Shown piece by piece: positions 1 through 5,275 of a stretch of 5,462 nt of DNA (position 1 is its first letter; each line of letters starts with the position of its first letter). Source of the DNA: Mailhella sp. (GTDB taxonomy: Bacteria > Desulfobacterota > Desulfovibrionia > Desulfovibrionales > Desulfovibrionaceae); contig JAGAZG010000208.1 in the NCBI GenBank assembly GCA_017940105.1, positions 1-5,462 of the forward strand, read 5' to 3'. Below the pieces are notes generated by a model. It did not search any database. It saw only the letters and a list, made by a program, of their open reading frames with translations, and was not told the DNA's origin. The position numbers were made by a program, and so were the translations under genes.

Positions 1-261
1 GGCGAGCAGCAGGAGGACAGCTGCAATGCAGGCGGCAAGGACAGCCTTGCTTTTTTTGCGCGTTAAGAGCCGGCCGCCTGCCCAGGCAATAAGCGAAACC
101 AGCATGAGCACCGAAAGTCCTTTGACGCCTGCACTAGAATAAAAAACAATGTTGCAAAGCAGGAGCACAGGCAGAAATACGCGCCTGTTCCCGCCGGAAA
201 GGAGCAAAAGAGGCAGTGCGCATATAAAGAACAGTGCAAAGGACTGGGTGACAAAATTCAT
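1..261 (-). CDS. Partial multi-pass membrane protein, probable MBOAT-family O-acyltransferase (N-terminus only)
   Basis: Reading the minus strand from an ATG at 261-259, the frame stays open for 87 codons to the window edge, so the C-terminal end is missing. The product begins MNFVTQSFALFFICALPLLL and is very hydrophobic, with likely membrane segments at about residues 8-22, 28-42, 48-62 and 74-87. Short basic loops (GGNRR, LLTRKKSK) separate some of them. The opening F-x-x-FF-x-x-x-LPLLL, then a basic stretch, then a hydrophobic run ending in FYSSAG resembles the start of AlgI/DltB-like MBOAT proteins, which transfer acyl groups to exported polysaccharides or other envelope substrates. The catalytic histidine region lies outside the window, so the family call is inference from topology and N-terminal pattern. 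No Shine-Dalgarno sequence is visible before the ATG (the upstream bases are T/A-rich), but no ATG, GTG or TTG start occurs upstream in frame before a stop. It lies downstream of lpxI on the same strand, 178 bp away. Confidence 0.5.
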   Translation of the reverse strand, partial: MNFVTQSFALFFICALPLLLLSGGNRRVFLPVLLLCNIVFYSSAGVKGLSVLMLVSLIAWAGGRLLTRKKSKAVLAACIAAVLLLLA

Positions 262-313
262 AAATAAATAAGACAGCCGGGCAAATGCCGGCAGAGCATA
301 ACCAATTTGCAGA

Positions 314-327
314 ACCGTATGAACGGT
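314..327. repeat. Short perfect inverted repeat (ACCGT-4 nt-ACGGT)
   Basis: ACCGT at 314-318 and ACGGT at 323-327 form a perfect 5-bp inverted repeat with a 4-nt spacer. It lies where the candidate minus-strand promoter (330-358) would start its transcript, so it could be an operator half-site pair or a small 5' leader hairpin. It is short enough to be chance. Confidence 0.3.
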
Positions 328-329
328 GT

Positions 330-358
330 TTAATAATATATTCGAAGGATGTTGTAAA
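330..358 (-). promoter_or_regulatory. Candidate sigma70 promoter for the minus-strand membrane protein gene
   Basis: On the minus strand TTTACA (353-358) is followed after exactly 17 bp by TATTAA (330-335), a 5/6 and a 4/6 match to the -35 and -10 consensus, in A/T-rich DNA between lpxI and the membrane protein gene. Transcription would start near 323, giving a leader of about 60 nt. This is pattern matching only. A/T-rich intergenic DNA produces such matches by chance. Confidence 0.35.
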
Positions 359-439
359 CTACGCCAAAAAATATGTAATTACAAACTGTTATTTTGTGCT
401 GCGGCAGTGAGCAAAAGTTTTGAATAGTCATGCGAAGGG

Positions 440-1255
440 TCAGCAGAAATCAGACGGCAGCGAAACTATGCACAAGCCGTGGCTGTCGGCTAGACGCAAC
501 GCTTCTTCCCGGTCAAAAAAAAGCGTCTTGCCTGCTTCTACAGCAAGCGCTGCGTAGTGGTTCTCTATCATATTCTGTATGGTGGCAAGACCGATGGACG
601 GCAGATCAACACGCTCATCCTGTCCGGGCTTGACAAGTTTTATGGCGACGCAGTTCTTGCCTCCAAGCTGTCCGCCGCGGAGCAGAGTTGCGTCCGTGCC
701 TTCAAGGCATTCTACGGCAATGACAATGTTTTCGCGTACGACAAGGCATTGGCCGATGTCAAACGAACCCAGAGTGCGGGCGATGGGCCAGCCAAAACGC
801 ATGTCGTTCCACTCGCTTTCTGTCGGCTGCCTTGTGGTCAGAACTCCAGCCGGGCATCGCAGTCCGTGGGCGAGGTCGGCTGAAGAAACGATTTGTATGC
901 CGTCTTTTTCAATTTCAGCTATGATGGAGCGCAGCAATGCGTCATCGCCCTTGCCTTTGAGGGAAAAGACCATTTTTGCTGCACGCCAGTCCGGACGAAA
1001 GTCAAGCGCCTTGGGCTTGCTTATAGCCCCTGCCATGCAGGCGCGCGAAACGCCATGCTGCTTAAAAAAAGCAATCATTCGGTTAAACTGTCCGAGGTGC
1101 AAAAGCGTGAAGGCGTCTGCAGCATTGGCAGTCATTTCATCGGTATGGCCGCTGAATCCGCATATGACGACAGAATAACCTTCGGATCGGAGGCTTTCGG
1201 CAACTATTCGCGGAAATTGCCCGCCTCCGGCAATGATGCCAATGCTTTCCTGCAT
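440..1255 (-). CDS. lpxI: LpxI, UDP-2,3-diacylglucosamine pyrophosphatase
   Basis: This 271-residue protein belongs to the LpxI (DUF1009) family, which hydrolyses UDP-2,3-diacylglucosamine to lipid X plus UMP in the cytoplasm or at the inner membrane face. It is the fourth step of lipid A synthesis, done by the unrelated LpxH in many other Gram-negatives. Visible family motifs are the N-terminal IGIIAGGGQFP (5-15), MAGAISKP (74-81), GDDALLR (103-109), MRFGWPIARTLGSFDIGQ (152-169), AVECLEGTDAT (180-190) and RVDLPSIG (215-222). The aspartate in the last motif is probably the catalytic or metal-binding one known from the family. Length matches characterised LpxI enzymes (roughly 270-285). The frame extends 64 codons upstream, but the ATG at 1255 is preferred: GGAG lies 7 nt before it (1263-1266) and the family homology starts there. 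It is divergent from ppiD. The usual lpxD-fabZ-lpxA neighbours are not directly upstream. Confidence 0.93.
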   Translation of the reverse strand: MQESIGIIAGGGQFPRIVAESLRSEGYSVVICGFSGHTDEMTANAADAFTLLHLGQFNRMIAFFKQHGVSRACMAGAISKPKALDFRPDWRAAKMVFSLKGKGDDALLRSIIAEIEKDGIQIVSSADLAHGLRCPAGVLTTRQPTESEWNDMRFGWPIARTLGSFDIGQCLVVRENIVIAVECLEGTDATLLRGGQLGGKNCVAIKLVKPGQDERVDLPSIGLATIQNMIENHYAALAVEAGKTLFFDREEALRLADSHGLCIVSLPSDFC

Positions 1256-1327
1256 GTACAAACTCCATAAAAACTGCTGCGCCGGCCATGCGCAAAACTT
1301 CGGCAGGCGCCGTGGATAATTATGCGC

Positions 1328-1356
1328 TTGCTCTTGCCGGACAATGATTGTATAGA
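1328..1356 (+). promoter_or_regulatory. Candidate promoter for ppiD, overlapping the lpxI promoter
   Basis: TTGCTC (1328-1333) and TATAGA (1351-1356) are separated by 17 bp on the plus strand. Each is a weak partial match (3/6 and 4/6). A start near 1363 would leave a leader of about 120 nt before ppiD. Support is the spacing and the position in the divergent intergenic region only. Confidence 0.25.
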
Positions 1357-1375
1357 AACAAAGTTCAGGCCGCAA
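1347..1375 (-). promoter_or_regulatory. Candidate sigma70 promoter for lpxI
   Basis: On the minus strand TTGCGG (1370-1375) is followed after 17 bp by TACAAT (1347-1352), which matches the -10 consensus at 5 of 6 positions. The start would be near 1340, giving lpxI a leader of about 85 nt. The -35 matches at only 3 of 6 positions. The -10 overlaps a candidate plus-strand -10 serving ppiD. Confidence 0.4.
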
Positions 1376-1484
1376 GGGCATATATGGCATTGCATGCCGG
1401 GTCCGTGCGGTAAGTTTTCTTTCCATCGCCAGATTTCTGCGGGTCACTTCGCAGCCATGTCAACTGCAACACAAGGGTATCGCC

Positions 1485-3389
1485 ATGCTGGACGGCATTC
1501 GCGCAAACGCTCAGTCGTTTTGGGTCAAAGTAGCGTTTGGGATCATTATCGTGGTATTTGTTTTTTGGGGGATCGGTTCCTACAGCGGTCCCAAGGGCCT
1601 TGTCGCATCGGTAAACGGCAAGAACATTACCGAAATGGAATTTCAGCGCGCATACATGGCCATGGAAGAAAACATCCGGCGCAGCGTGCCCAACATTACC
1701 TCTGAACAGCTTGAAGAGCTTAATATAGAGAACCGCGTCCTGCAAACGCTCATTCAGGAAAAGATGATCGAGGCTGAGGCTGAACGAGCCGGCCTTGCGG
1801 TCAGCCCGTACGAACTGCGCGCCATGCTGGGGCAGATTCCGTATTTTCAGAAAGACGGTAAATTTGACCCAGACACCTATAAGGAAGTCCTGAAGAAAAA
1901 CAATCTTACGCCCCAGAAGTTTGAAGCTGACCAGGCAAAGTCGCTGCTGCCGGCCAAGCTGCAGCGCGTCGTTACTGCAGGTGCGTACGTCCGTCCTGAA
2001 GAAGCAAGGGAGCTGTTTGATTATTTTGCGGAAAAGCGCAAGGTCGAATACATTCTTTTCCCTTCGGAACAATATAAGGAAAAAGCGGCGCCTTCACCAG
2101 AAGAAGTGGCAAAGGCCTACGAAAGCCGTTCCGCCAGCTTCACTGTGCCCGCCACGGTCAGGCTTGAGTATGTGCGCCTTGATCCCGCGCTCATGGGCGA
2201 TGTGTCATCTGTTTCTGATGAGCAGGCCAAGGCTGCCTATGAGCAGCGCATCACGCAGTTTACCGATGCAGAAAAGATCCGCGCAAGGCATATTCTCATA
2301 AGGGTTGACGCCAATGCGTCCGACAAGGATGCCGCAAAGGCAGAAGAAGAAATTAAGGCCATCGAAAAGAAAATACGCGGCGGCGAGGATTTTGCGGAAG
2401 TCGCCAAGGTCTCAGGCCAGGACGGAACTGCTCAGCAGGGCGGCGACCTGGGCTGGTTCACTAAAGAGCAGATGGTGCCGGAATTTTCAAACGCGGCTTT
2501 TGCACTGAAGGACGGCGAGGTCTCTGCGCCTGTGCGCACGCAGTTTGGCTATCATCTTATAAAGAAAGAAGAACATCAGGATGCCAGGGTCCATCCTTTT
2601 GACGAGGTCAAGGAAACTTTAAAACGCACGCTGGCCTCAGAAGAAGCAGGCAAAACGCTGGAAGAAAAGGCCGATGCCGTCCTTGCCCAGGCTCTTTCAG
2701 GCAAGGCCATGTCTGAAGCCGCTGCGGCAGCCGGCGCCGAAGCCGTCAAGGCAGAAACCAGCGAAAAACTTTCTGCAGCTGACCTGGCTGCAAAGCTGAA
2801 CGTGAAAGAAAGCGACGCGCAAACGATAATGTCAGCCGCTCCCGGCACGGTGCTCGACAGCGCATTGCCATCGGGTGCATCGCTGCTTGTTGTCAAGGTC
2901 GCAGAAAGCAATCCTCAAAGCGTGAAGCCGCTTGATGATGTCAGGCAGGAGCTTGTTGAAGAGCTCACGCTCCAGAAGGCTGGCGAGCTGGCCATGGATG
3001 CCGCACGTGCCGCGCGCGCCGCTTTTAAAAATGGCAAGCCTGAAGACGGCATGCTTGAAGTTAAAACCTCAGAGCCTTTTGGCCGGGATGGCTTTATCCC
3101 TGCGCTGGCGTCAGATCCCGCTCTTGGACGCGCCGCTTTTGAGGTGCCTGCCGTCAGCGACGCCTGGCTTAATGAGCCCTATGCCGGCACAGACGGCGCC
3201 GTGCTGGCCCGGCTTTCTGACATATCGAAGCCTGGCGATGAAGAGTGGAAAAAGTCCGAGTCCGGCATGATGGCCAGCCTTCAGGAAGATCGTGCCGTAA
3301 TGCTGTTTCAGGCATATATGGCCCAGCTTGGATCCAGGGCAAAGGTAAAAACGTATAATTCTCCCTATCTAAACCGCAAGGATCGCTGA
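1485..3389 (+). CDS. ppiD: PpiD/SurA-type membrane-anchored periplasmic peptidyl-prolyl isomerase
   Basis: A 634-residue foldase expected to sit in the inner membrane with its bulk in the periplasm, where such proteins assist newly exported polypeptides. A short cytoplasmic N-terminus (MLDGIRANAQSFWVK) precedes one transmembrane anchor at about 16-31. Residues about 36-165 form a SurA_N-like chaperone region (ASVNGKNITEMEFQ). A parvulin (PpiC rotamase) domain spans about 265-362, with the hallmarks RARHILIRV (266-274), GGDLGWF (319-325) and FGYHLIK (354-360). The rest, including an alanine-rich stretch near 400-440, forms the C-terminal chaperone segments. Length is close to E. coli PpiD (623). 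The uncleaved anchor and single parvulin domain favour PpiD over soluble SurA. The parvulin keeps canonical residues, whereas E. coli PpiD's is reported to be nearly inactive, so this one may be catalytically competent (inference). AAGGG at 1473-1477, 7 nt upstream, supports the ATG at 1485. No convincing intrinsic terminator follows. Confidence 0.9.
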   Translation: MLDGIRANAQSFWVKVAFGIIIVVFVFWGIGSYSGPKGLVASVNGKNITEMEFQRAYMAMEENIRRSVPNITSEQLEELNIENRVLQTLIQEKMIEAEAERAGLAVSPYELRAMLGQIPYFQKDGKFDPDTYKEVLKKNNLTPQKFEADQAKSLLPAKLQRVVTAGAYVRPEEARELFDYFAEKRKVEYILFPSEQYKEKAAPSPEEVAKAYESRSASFTVPATVRLEYVRLDPALMGDVSSVSDEQAKAAYEQRITQFTDAEKIRARHILIRVDANASDKDAAKAEEEIKAIEKKIRGGEDFAEVAKVSGQDGTAQQGGDLGWFTKEQMVPEFSNAAFALKDGEVSAPVRTQFGYHLIKKEEHQDARVHPFDEVKETLKRTLASEEAGKTLEEKADAVLAQALSGKAMSEAAAAAGAEAVKAETSEKLSAADLAAKLNVKESDAQTIMSAAPGTVLDSALPSGASLLVVKVAESNPQSVKPLDDVRQELVEELTLQKAGELAMDAARAARAAFKNGKPEDGMLEVKTSEPFGRDGFIPALASDPALGRAAFEVPAVSDAWLNEPYAGTDGAVLARLSDISKPGDEEWKKSESGMMASLQEDRAVMLFQAYMAQLGSRAKVKTYNSPYLNRKDR

Positions 3390-3440
3390 TCGCCTGATGG
3401 TGCATCGCTAGTTATATATCTCACTAACTTTCAATACGGC

Positions 3441-3470
3441 TTGACATTATTTGCTGTTTAGCTTTATTGT
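3441..3470 (+). promoter_or_regulatory. Candidate sigma70 promoter for the cytochrome c3 gene
   Basis: A perfect -35 hexamer TTGACA (3441-3446) is followed after 18 bp by TATTGT (3465-3470), a 4/6 match to the -10. It lies in A/T-rich DNA between ppiD and the cytochrome gene. Transcription would start near 3477, giving a leader of about 55 nt that includes the strong ribosome binding site. This supports independent expression of the cytochrome gene. Confidence 0.55.
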
Positions 3471-3518
3471 ATGGCAGTATTTATACATAGCCAGATTTGG
3501 CTTTGCTTGGTTTCGAGG

Positions 3519-3525
3519 AGGAGGT
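3519..3525 (+). promoter_or_regulatory. Very strong Shine-Dalgarno site of the cytochrome c3 gene
   Basis: GAGGAGGAGGT spans 3515-3525. The core AGGAGGT (3519-3525) is a full-length anti-SD match placed 7 nt before the ATG at 3533. It decides the start, because the frame is also open upstream from 3497 through the SD sequence itself. It is clearly better than the other ribosome binding sites here, in keeping with an abundant periplasmic electron carrier. Confidence 0.85.
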
Positions 3526-3532
3526 CAACCCT

Positions 3533-4018
3533 ATGAAAAAGCTGCTCACGCTGGGATGCGCGGCAATGCTTTCTGTCATGCTGGCAACGCCTGCCGGCGC
3601 CGCTAAGTTTGCCAATGTTCCGGCTGGTCCTATCACTTTGGAATTAACAGACAAACCAGTTCTTTTTGACCATAATATCCATACGGCCACCAACTGTTCC
3701 GCCTGCCATGCAGGCATGCCTGCGCATTTTCCGCCTCTTGCCGTCGATACTGAAAAGCAGTGCGCCGGATGTCATCATAAAGTTGCGGGAATAACGCCTA
3801 AGTTCCATTGCGGCACAGCTGGCTGTCATAATGCCAAAGACAAGCTTGCCAAGCGCAGTTACTTTAAGATCGTGCATGACAGAAACATCAAACTTGGCAA
3901 GAACCACGTTGCAAATTCCTGCCTTGGCTGCCATGCAGAAGTAGTCAAGACCAGGCCTGAAAAGAAGCAGGCTCTTACAAGCTGCGCCGGCTCCGCCTGC
4001 CATCCCCGTCAAAAGTAA
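3533..4018 (+). CDS. Periplasmic class III cytochrome (cytochrome c3 family) with five haem-binding motifs
   Basis: A 161-residue secreted multiheme cytochrome. Residues 1-23 form a Sec signal peptide (MKK, hydrophobic core, TPAGA) with cleavage likely after A23 or A24. Cytochrome c3 shuttles electrons between periplasmic hydrogenases or formate dehydrogenases and membrane redox complexes. Haem motifs are CSACH (55-59), CAGCHH (77-82), CGTAGCH (93-99), CLGCH (130-134) and CAGSACH (151-157): three CxxCH and two CxxxxCH. Classical c3 has four, in the order CxxCHH, CxxxxCH, CxxCH, CxxxxCH. The extra motif comes from a 22-residue insertion, with the flanking spacing unchanged. Conserved distal ligand candidates are H47 and H50 (FDHNIH), H82 and H115 (IVHDRN). 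H65, H92 and H125 are further histidines that could ligate a fifth haem. Family membership is firm; five bound haems is inference from motifs. The gene has its own promoter and terminator, so it is probably monocistronic. Confidence 0.93.
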   Translation: MKKLLTLGCAAMLSVMLATPAGAAKFANVPAGPITLELTDKPVLFDHNIHTATNCSACHAGMPAHFPPLAVDTEKQCAGCHHKVAGITPKFHCGTAGCHNAKDKLAKRSYFKIVHDRNIKLGKNHVANSCLGCHAEVVKTRPEKKQALTSCAGSACHPRQK

Positions 4019-4044
4019 ATTTTTACGGCTGCATAGACATAAAC

Positions 4045-4071
4045 AGGCCCCCCTTGAGGGGGCTTTGTTTT
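4045..4071 (+). terminator. Rho-independent terminator after the cytochrome c3 gene
   Basis: GCCCCC (4047-4052) pairs with GGGGGC (4058-4063) across a 5-nt loop. The stem extends by a G-U and an A-U pair and is followed by the T-rich tract TTTGTTTT. It lies 27 nt after the cytochrome stop codon. It is the best intrinsic terminator in the window. Confidence 0.85.
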
Positions 4072-4103
4072 GCCAATGCGCGGCATGATCCGTTTTGCTC
4101 ATG

Positions 4104-4130
4104 GCAAGGGCAAGGCTTGTCTTGCTTTTT
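4104..4130 (+). terminator. Weaker second hairpin with T-tract
   Basis: GCAAG (4104-4108) pairs with CTTGC (4121-4125), with an inner CAA/TTG helix around a GGC loop, and five T follow at 4126-4130. It could be a backup terminator downstream of the stronger one. The stem has an internal loop and few G-C pairs, and the T-tract overlaps a candidate promoter -35, so function is uncertain. Confidence 0.35.
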
Positions 4131-4149
4131 GCCTGCAGTTGGGTATTAT
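4122..4149 (+). promoter_or_regulatory. Candidate promoter for the coiled-coil protein gene
   Basis: TATTAT (4144-4149) matches the -10 consensus at 5 of 6 positions. TTGCTT (4122-4127), 16 bp upstream, is a weak -35. The start would fall near 4156, leaving a leader of about 24 nt before the ATG at 4180 with its ribosome binding site. A promoter is expected here because the terminator at 4045-4071 isolates this gene from the cytochrome unit. Confidence 0.4.
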
Positions 4150-4179
4150 GTGCTTGCAAACCGTATGGCAGGATGTTTG

Positions 4180-4794
4180 ATGGAAGATACTTTGTTGCAG
4201 CAAGAACAGGAAATAATCATTGACCTGACTGACATTATGGAACTCGGCCAGCATGCAGGCGCATACATGTCAGCCGACCAGGGTAATGAAAGCATGAACT
4301 TATCCAGTGCAGGCCAATCTGCTGCAGAGGATTGGCCGAATGACCCTCAGAAAGGGCAGACGGCAGAGGTCATGAATCAGGAAAGCGGCTTTTCAGATGG
4401 GCAAAACGCTCTTGAAGCAGTGCAGTCTTCGCTGCCAGCAGAAAAACAGGAAAAACCATCCCTTGAACATCGCCTTGCCGAGGCTGAAAAGACCATAATG
4501 GCCCTGTGCGCCGAAGTGCAGCGCCTTCGTGATCAGCTTGACAGGCCGGATTTTTCTTCAGAAGTGTTTCTTATCCATGCAGCACAGGCCACTCAGGGCT
4601 TAAATTGCTCACATCAGTACCTGTTGCCTGAGAATGCCTCGGCGGTTTTAGACGATGCCGTCAACAGGGTTGAAAAGCTTGAATCGCGCATGAAAGAACT
4701 CGAAGATGTCAGCGAGCGTTCCGCTGCCGAAGCGGCTGCGCATATTATCCGCGAAGAAATATCGGCTATCAGGCAGGGCCGGCAGACTTCGTAG
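4180..4794 (+). CDS. Hypothetical acidic coiled-coil protein
   Basis: A 204-residue protein I do not recognise. It begins MEDTLLQQEQEIIIDLTDIM; the short hydrophobic-acidic element EIIIDLTDIMELG (11-23) may be a docking peptide. Residues about 24-92 are polar, rich in Q, S, E and G, and probably disordered. Residues about 93-121 (LEHRLAEAEKTIMALCAEVQ and the following RLRDQL) have heptad character. After a break with hydrophobic residues at 127-160, a second helical heptad stretch runs from about 158 to 200 (VNRVEKLESRMKELEDVSER). There is no signal peptide or membrane segment, so a cytoplasmic, self-associating or scaffold-like protein is likely. The ATG at 4180 is chosen because AGGA lies 6 nt upstream (4170-4173); an in-frame ATG at 4165 and others further upstream lack such a site. 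It precedes yggT by 113 bp on the same strand. No function is assigned. Confidence 0.75.
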   Translation: MEDTLLQQEQEIIIDLTDIMELGQHAGAYMSADQGNESMNLSSAGQSAAEDWPNDPQKGQTAEVMNQESGFSDGQNALEAVQSSLPAEKQEKPSLEHRLAEAEKTIMALCAEVQRLRDQLDRPDFSSEVFLIHAAQATQGLNCSHQYLLPENASAVLDDAVNRVEKLESRMKELEDVSERSAAEAAAHIIREEISAIRQGRQTS

Positions 4795-4907
4795 CTGTTA
4801 GAATGCTTGACTGAGCTGGTGTCTTTAATTGTTAAAACCTAAAATTTTGCTTGCATCCTGCAGCTAAACAAGCAACACTGTTCATACATGCTCTCGGTGG
4901 AGGATTT

Positions 4908-5213
4908 GTGTTTATTTTATCCAATTTGATGACAACGATAGCCGGCCTGCTGAGCCTGGTTATTAATGCGTATAATTTTATCATTATTATCGCTGCATTC
5001 ATGTCATGGATAAATCCTGATCCATACAATCCCATCGTCCGCACTGTCAGAGCTATGACGGAGCCTTTGTTTTACCGCATTCGCAGCCGTTTTCCTTTTG
5101 TCATGATTAATGGCTTTGATTTATCCCCAATACTGGTGCTCGTCGTCCTGCAGCTGTTTAACGGCGTTGTCGTGCAGTCGCTGCATCAGTACGGGGTAAG
5201 TCTGGCCCATTGA
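4908..5213 (+). CDS. YggT-family integral membrane protein
   Basis: A 101-residue membrane protein of the YggT family, small proteins with one or two hydrophobic domains found across bacteria and plastids and loosely linked to envelope or division functions; no biochemical activity is settled. Visible family features are a hydrophobic N-terminal region of about residues 7-31 (IAGLLSLVINAYNFIIIIAA), then the signature SWINPDPYNPIVR (33-45), TEPLFYRIR (51-59), DLSPI (71-75) and a second membrane segment at about 73-91. Length matches the family. The GTG at 4908 is preferred: GGAGG (4899-4903) lies just 4 nt upstream and the family N-terminus begins about there. A TTG at 4851 in frame would add 19 residues without family resemblance or an SD. 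The ATG at 4929 lacks an SD and would trim the first segment. It is followed by an intrinsic terminator. Confidence 0.88.
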   Translation: MFILSNLMTTIAGLLSLVINAYNFIIIIAAFMSWINPDPYNPIVRTVRAMTEPLFYRIRSRFPFVMINGFDLSPILVLVVLQLFNGVVVQSLHQYGVSLAH

Positions 5214-5222
5214 TTTTTAAGG

Positions 5223-5250
5223 CGACCTGCTTTCGGGCAGCGTTTTTTTT
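5223..5250 (+). terminator. Hairpin plus eight-T tract after yggT
   Basis: CTGC (5227-5230) pairs with GCAG (5237-5240) across a 6-nt loop. An outer CG/CG pair (5223-5224 with 5241-5242) is offset by a 2-nt bulge, and eight consecutive T follow (5243-5250). The stem is short but G/C-rich and the T-tract is strong. It lies 9 nt after the yggT stop codon and 25 nt before the next start codon. Confidence 0.6.
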
Positions 5251-5275
5251 CCAACTAAAAAATGGAGAAAGTATC

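Noticed and set aside
579..1178. A 199-codon plus-strand open frame opposite lpxI
   Set aside because: It is antisense to a clearly conserved enzyme, the translation is low-complexity and rich in R, S and P, and no ribosome binding site or family pattern is evident.
1256..1447. A 64-codon N-terminal extension of lpxI
   Set aside because: The extra residues precede the family N-terminus, have no SD, and would run across the intergenic region and candidate promoters. The ATG at 1255 has GGAG 7 nt upstream.
1365..2072. A 235-codon minus-strand open frame opposite the start of ppiD
   Set aside because: It is the mirror of the well-supported ppiD frame, and its product shows no recognisable family or sensible composition.
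2576..2911. A 111-codon minus-strand frame rich in A and S inside ppiD
   Set aside because: It is a shadow of the alanine-rich C-terminal region of PpiD; codon-position bias favours the plus-strand frame.
1485..3389. Calling this gene SurA
   Set aside because: SurA has a cleaved signal peptide and usually two parvulin domains in about 430 residues. This protein has an uncleaved anchor, one parvulin domain and 634 residues.
3380..3412. GATCGC/CATCGC repeats after the ppiD stop as a terminator
   Set aside because: The repeats are mainly direct, no stable stem forms, and no T-tract follows.
3497..3532. A 12-residue upstream extension of the cytochrome
   Set aside because: It would translate the Shine-Dalgarno sequence and place acidic residues before the signal peptide's basic n-region.
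3533..3562. Possible lipoprotein signal around C9 of the cytochrome (TLGC)
   Set aside because: The -3 position is threonine, not L/V/I, and C9 falls too early, inside the hydrophobic core. A Sec signal with AxA-type cleavage at about 23-24 fits better.
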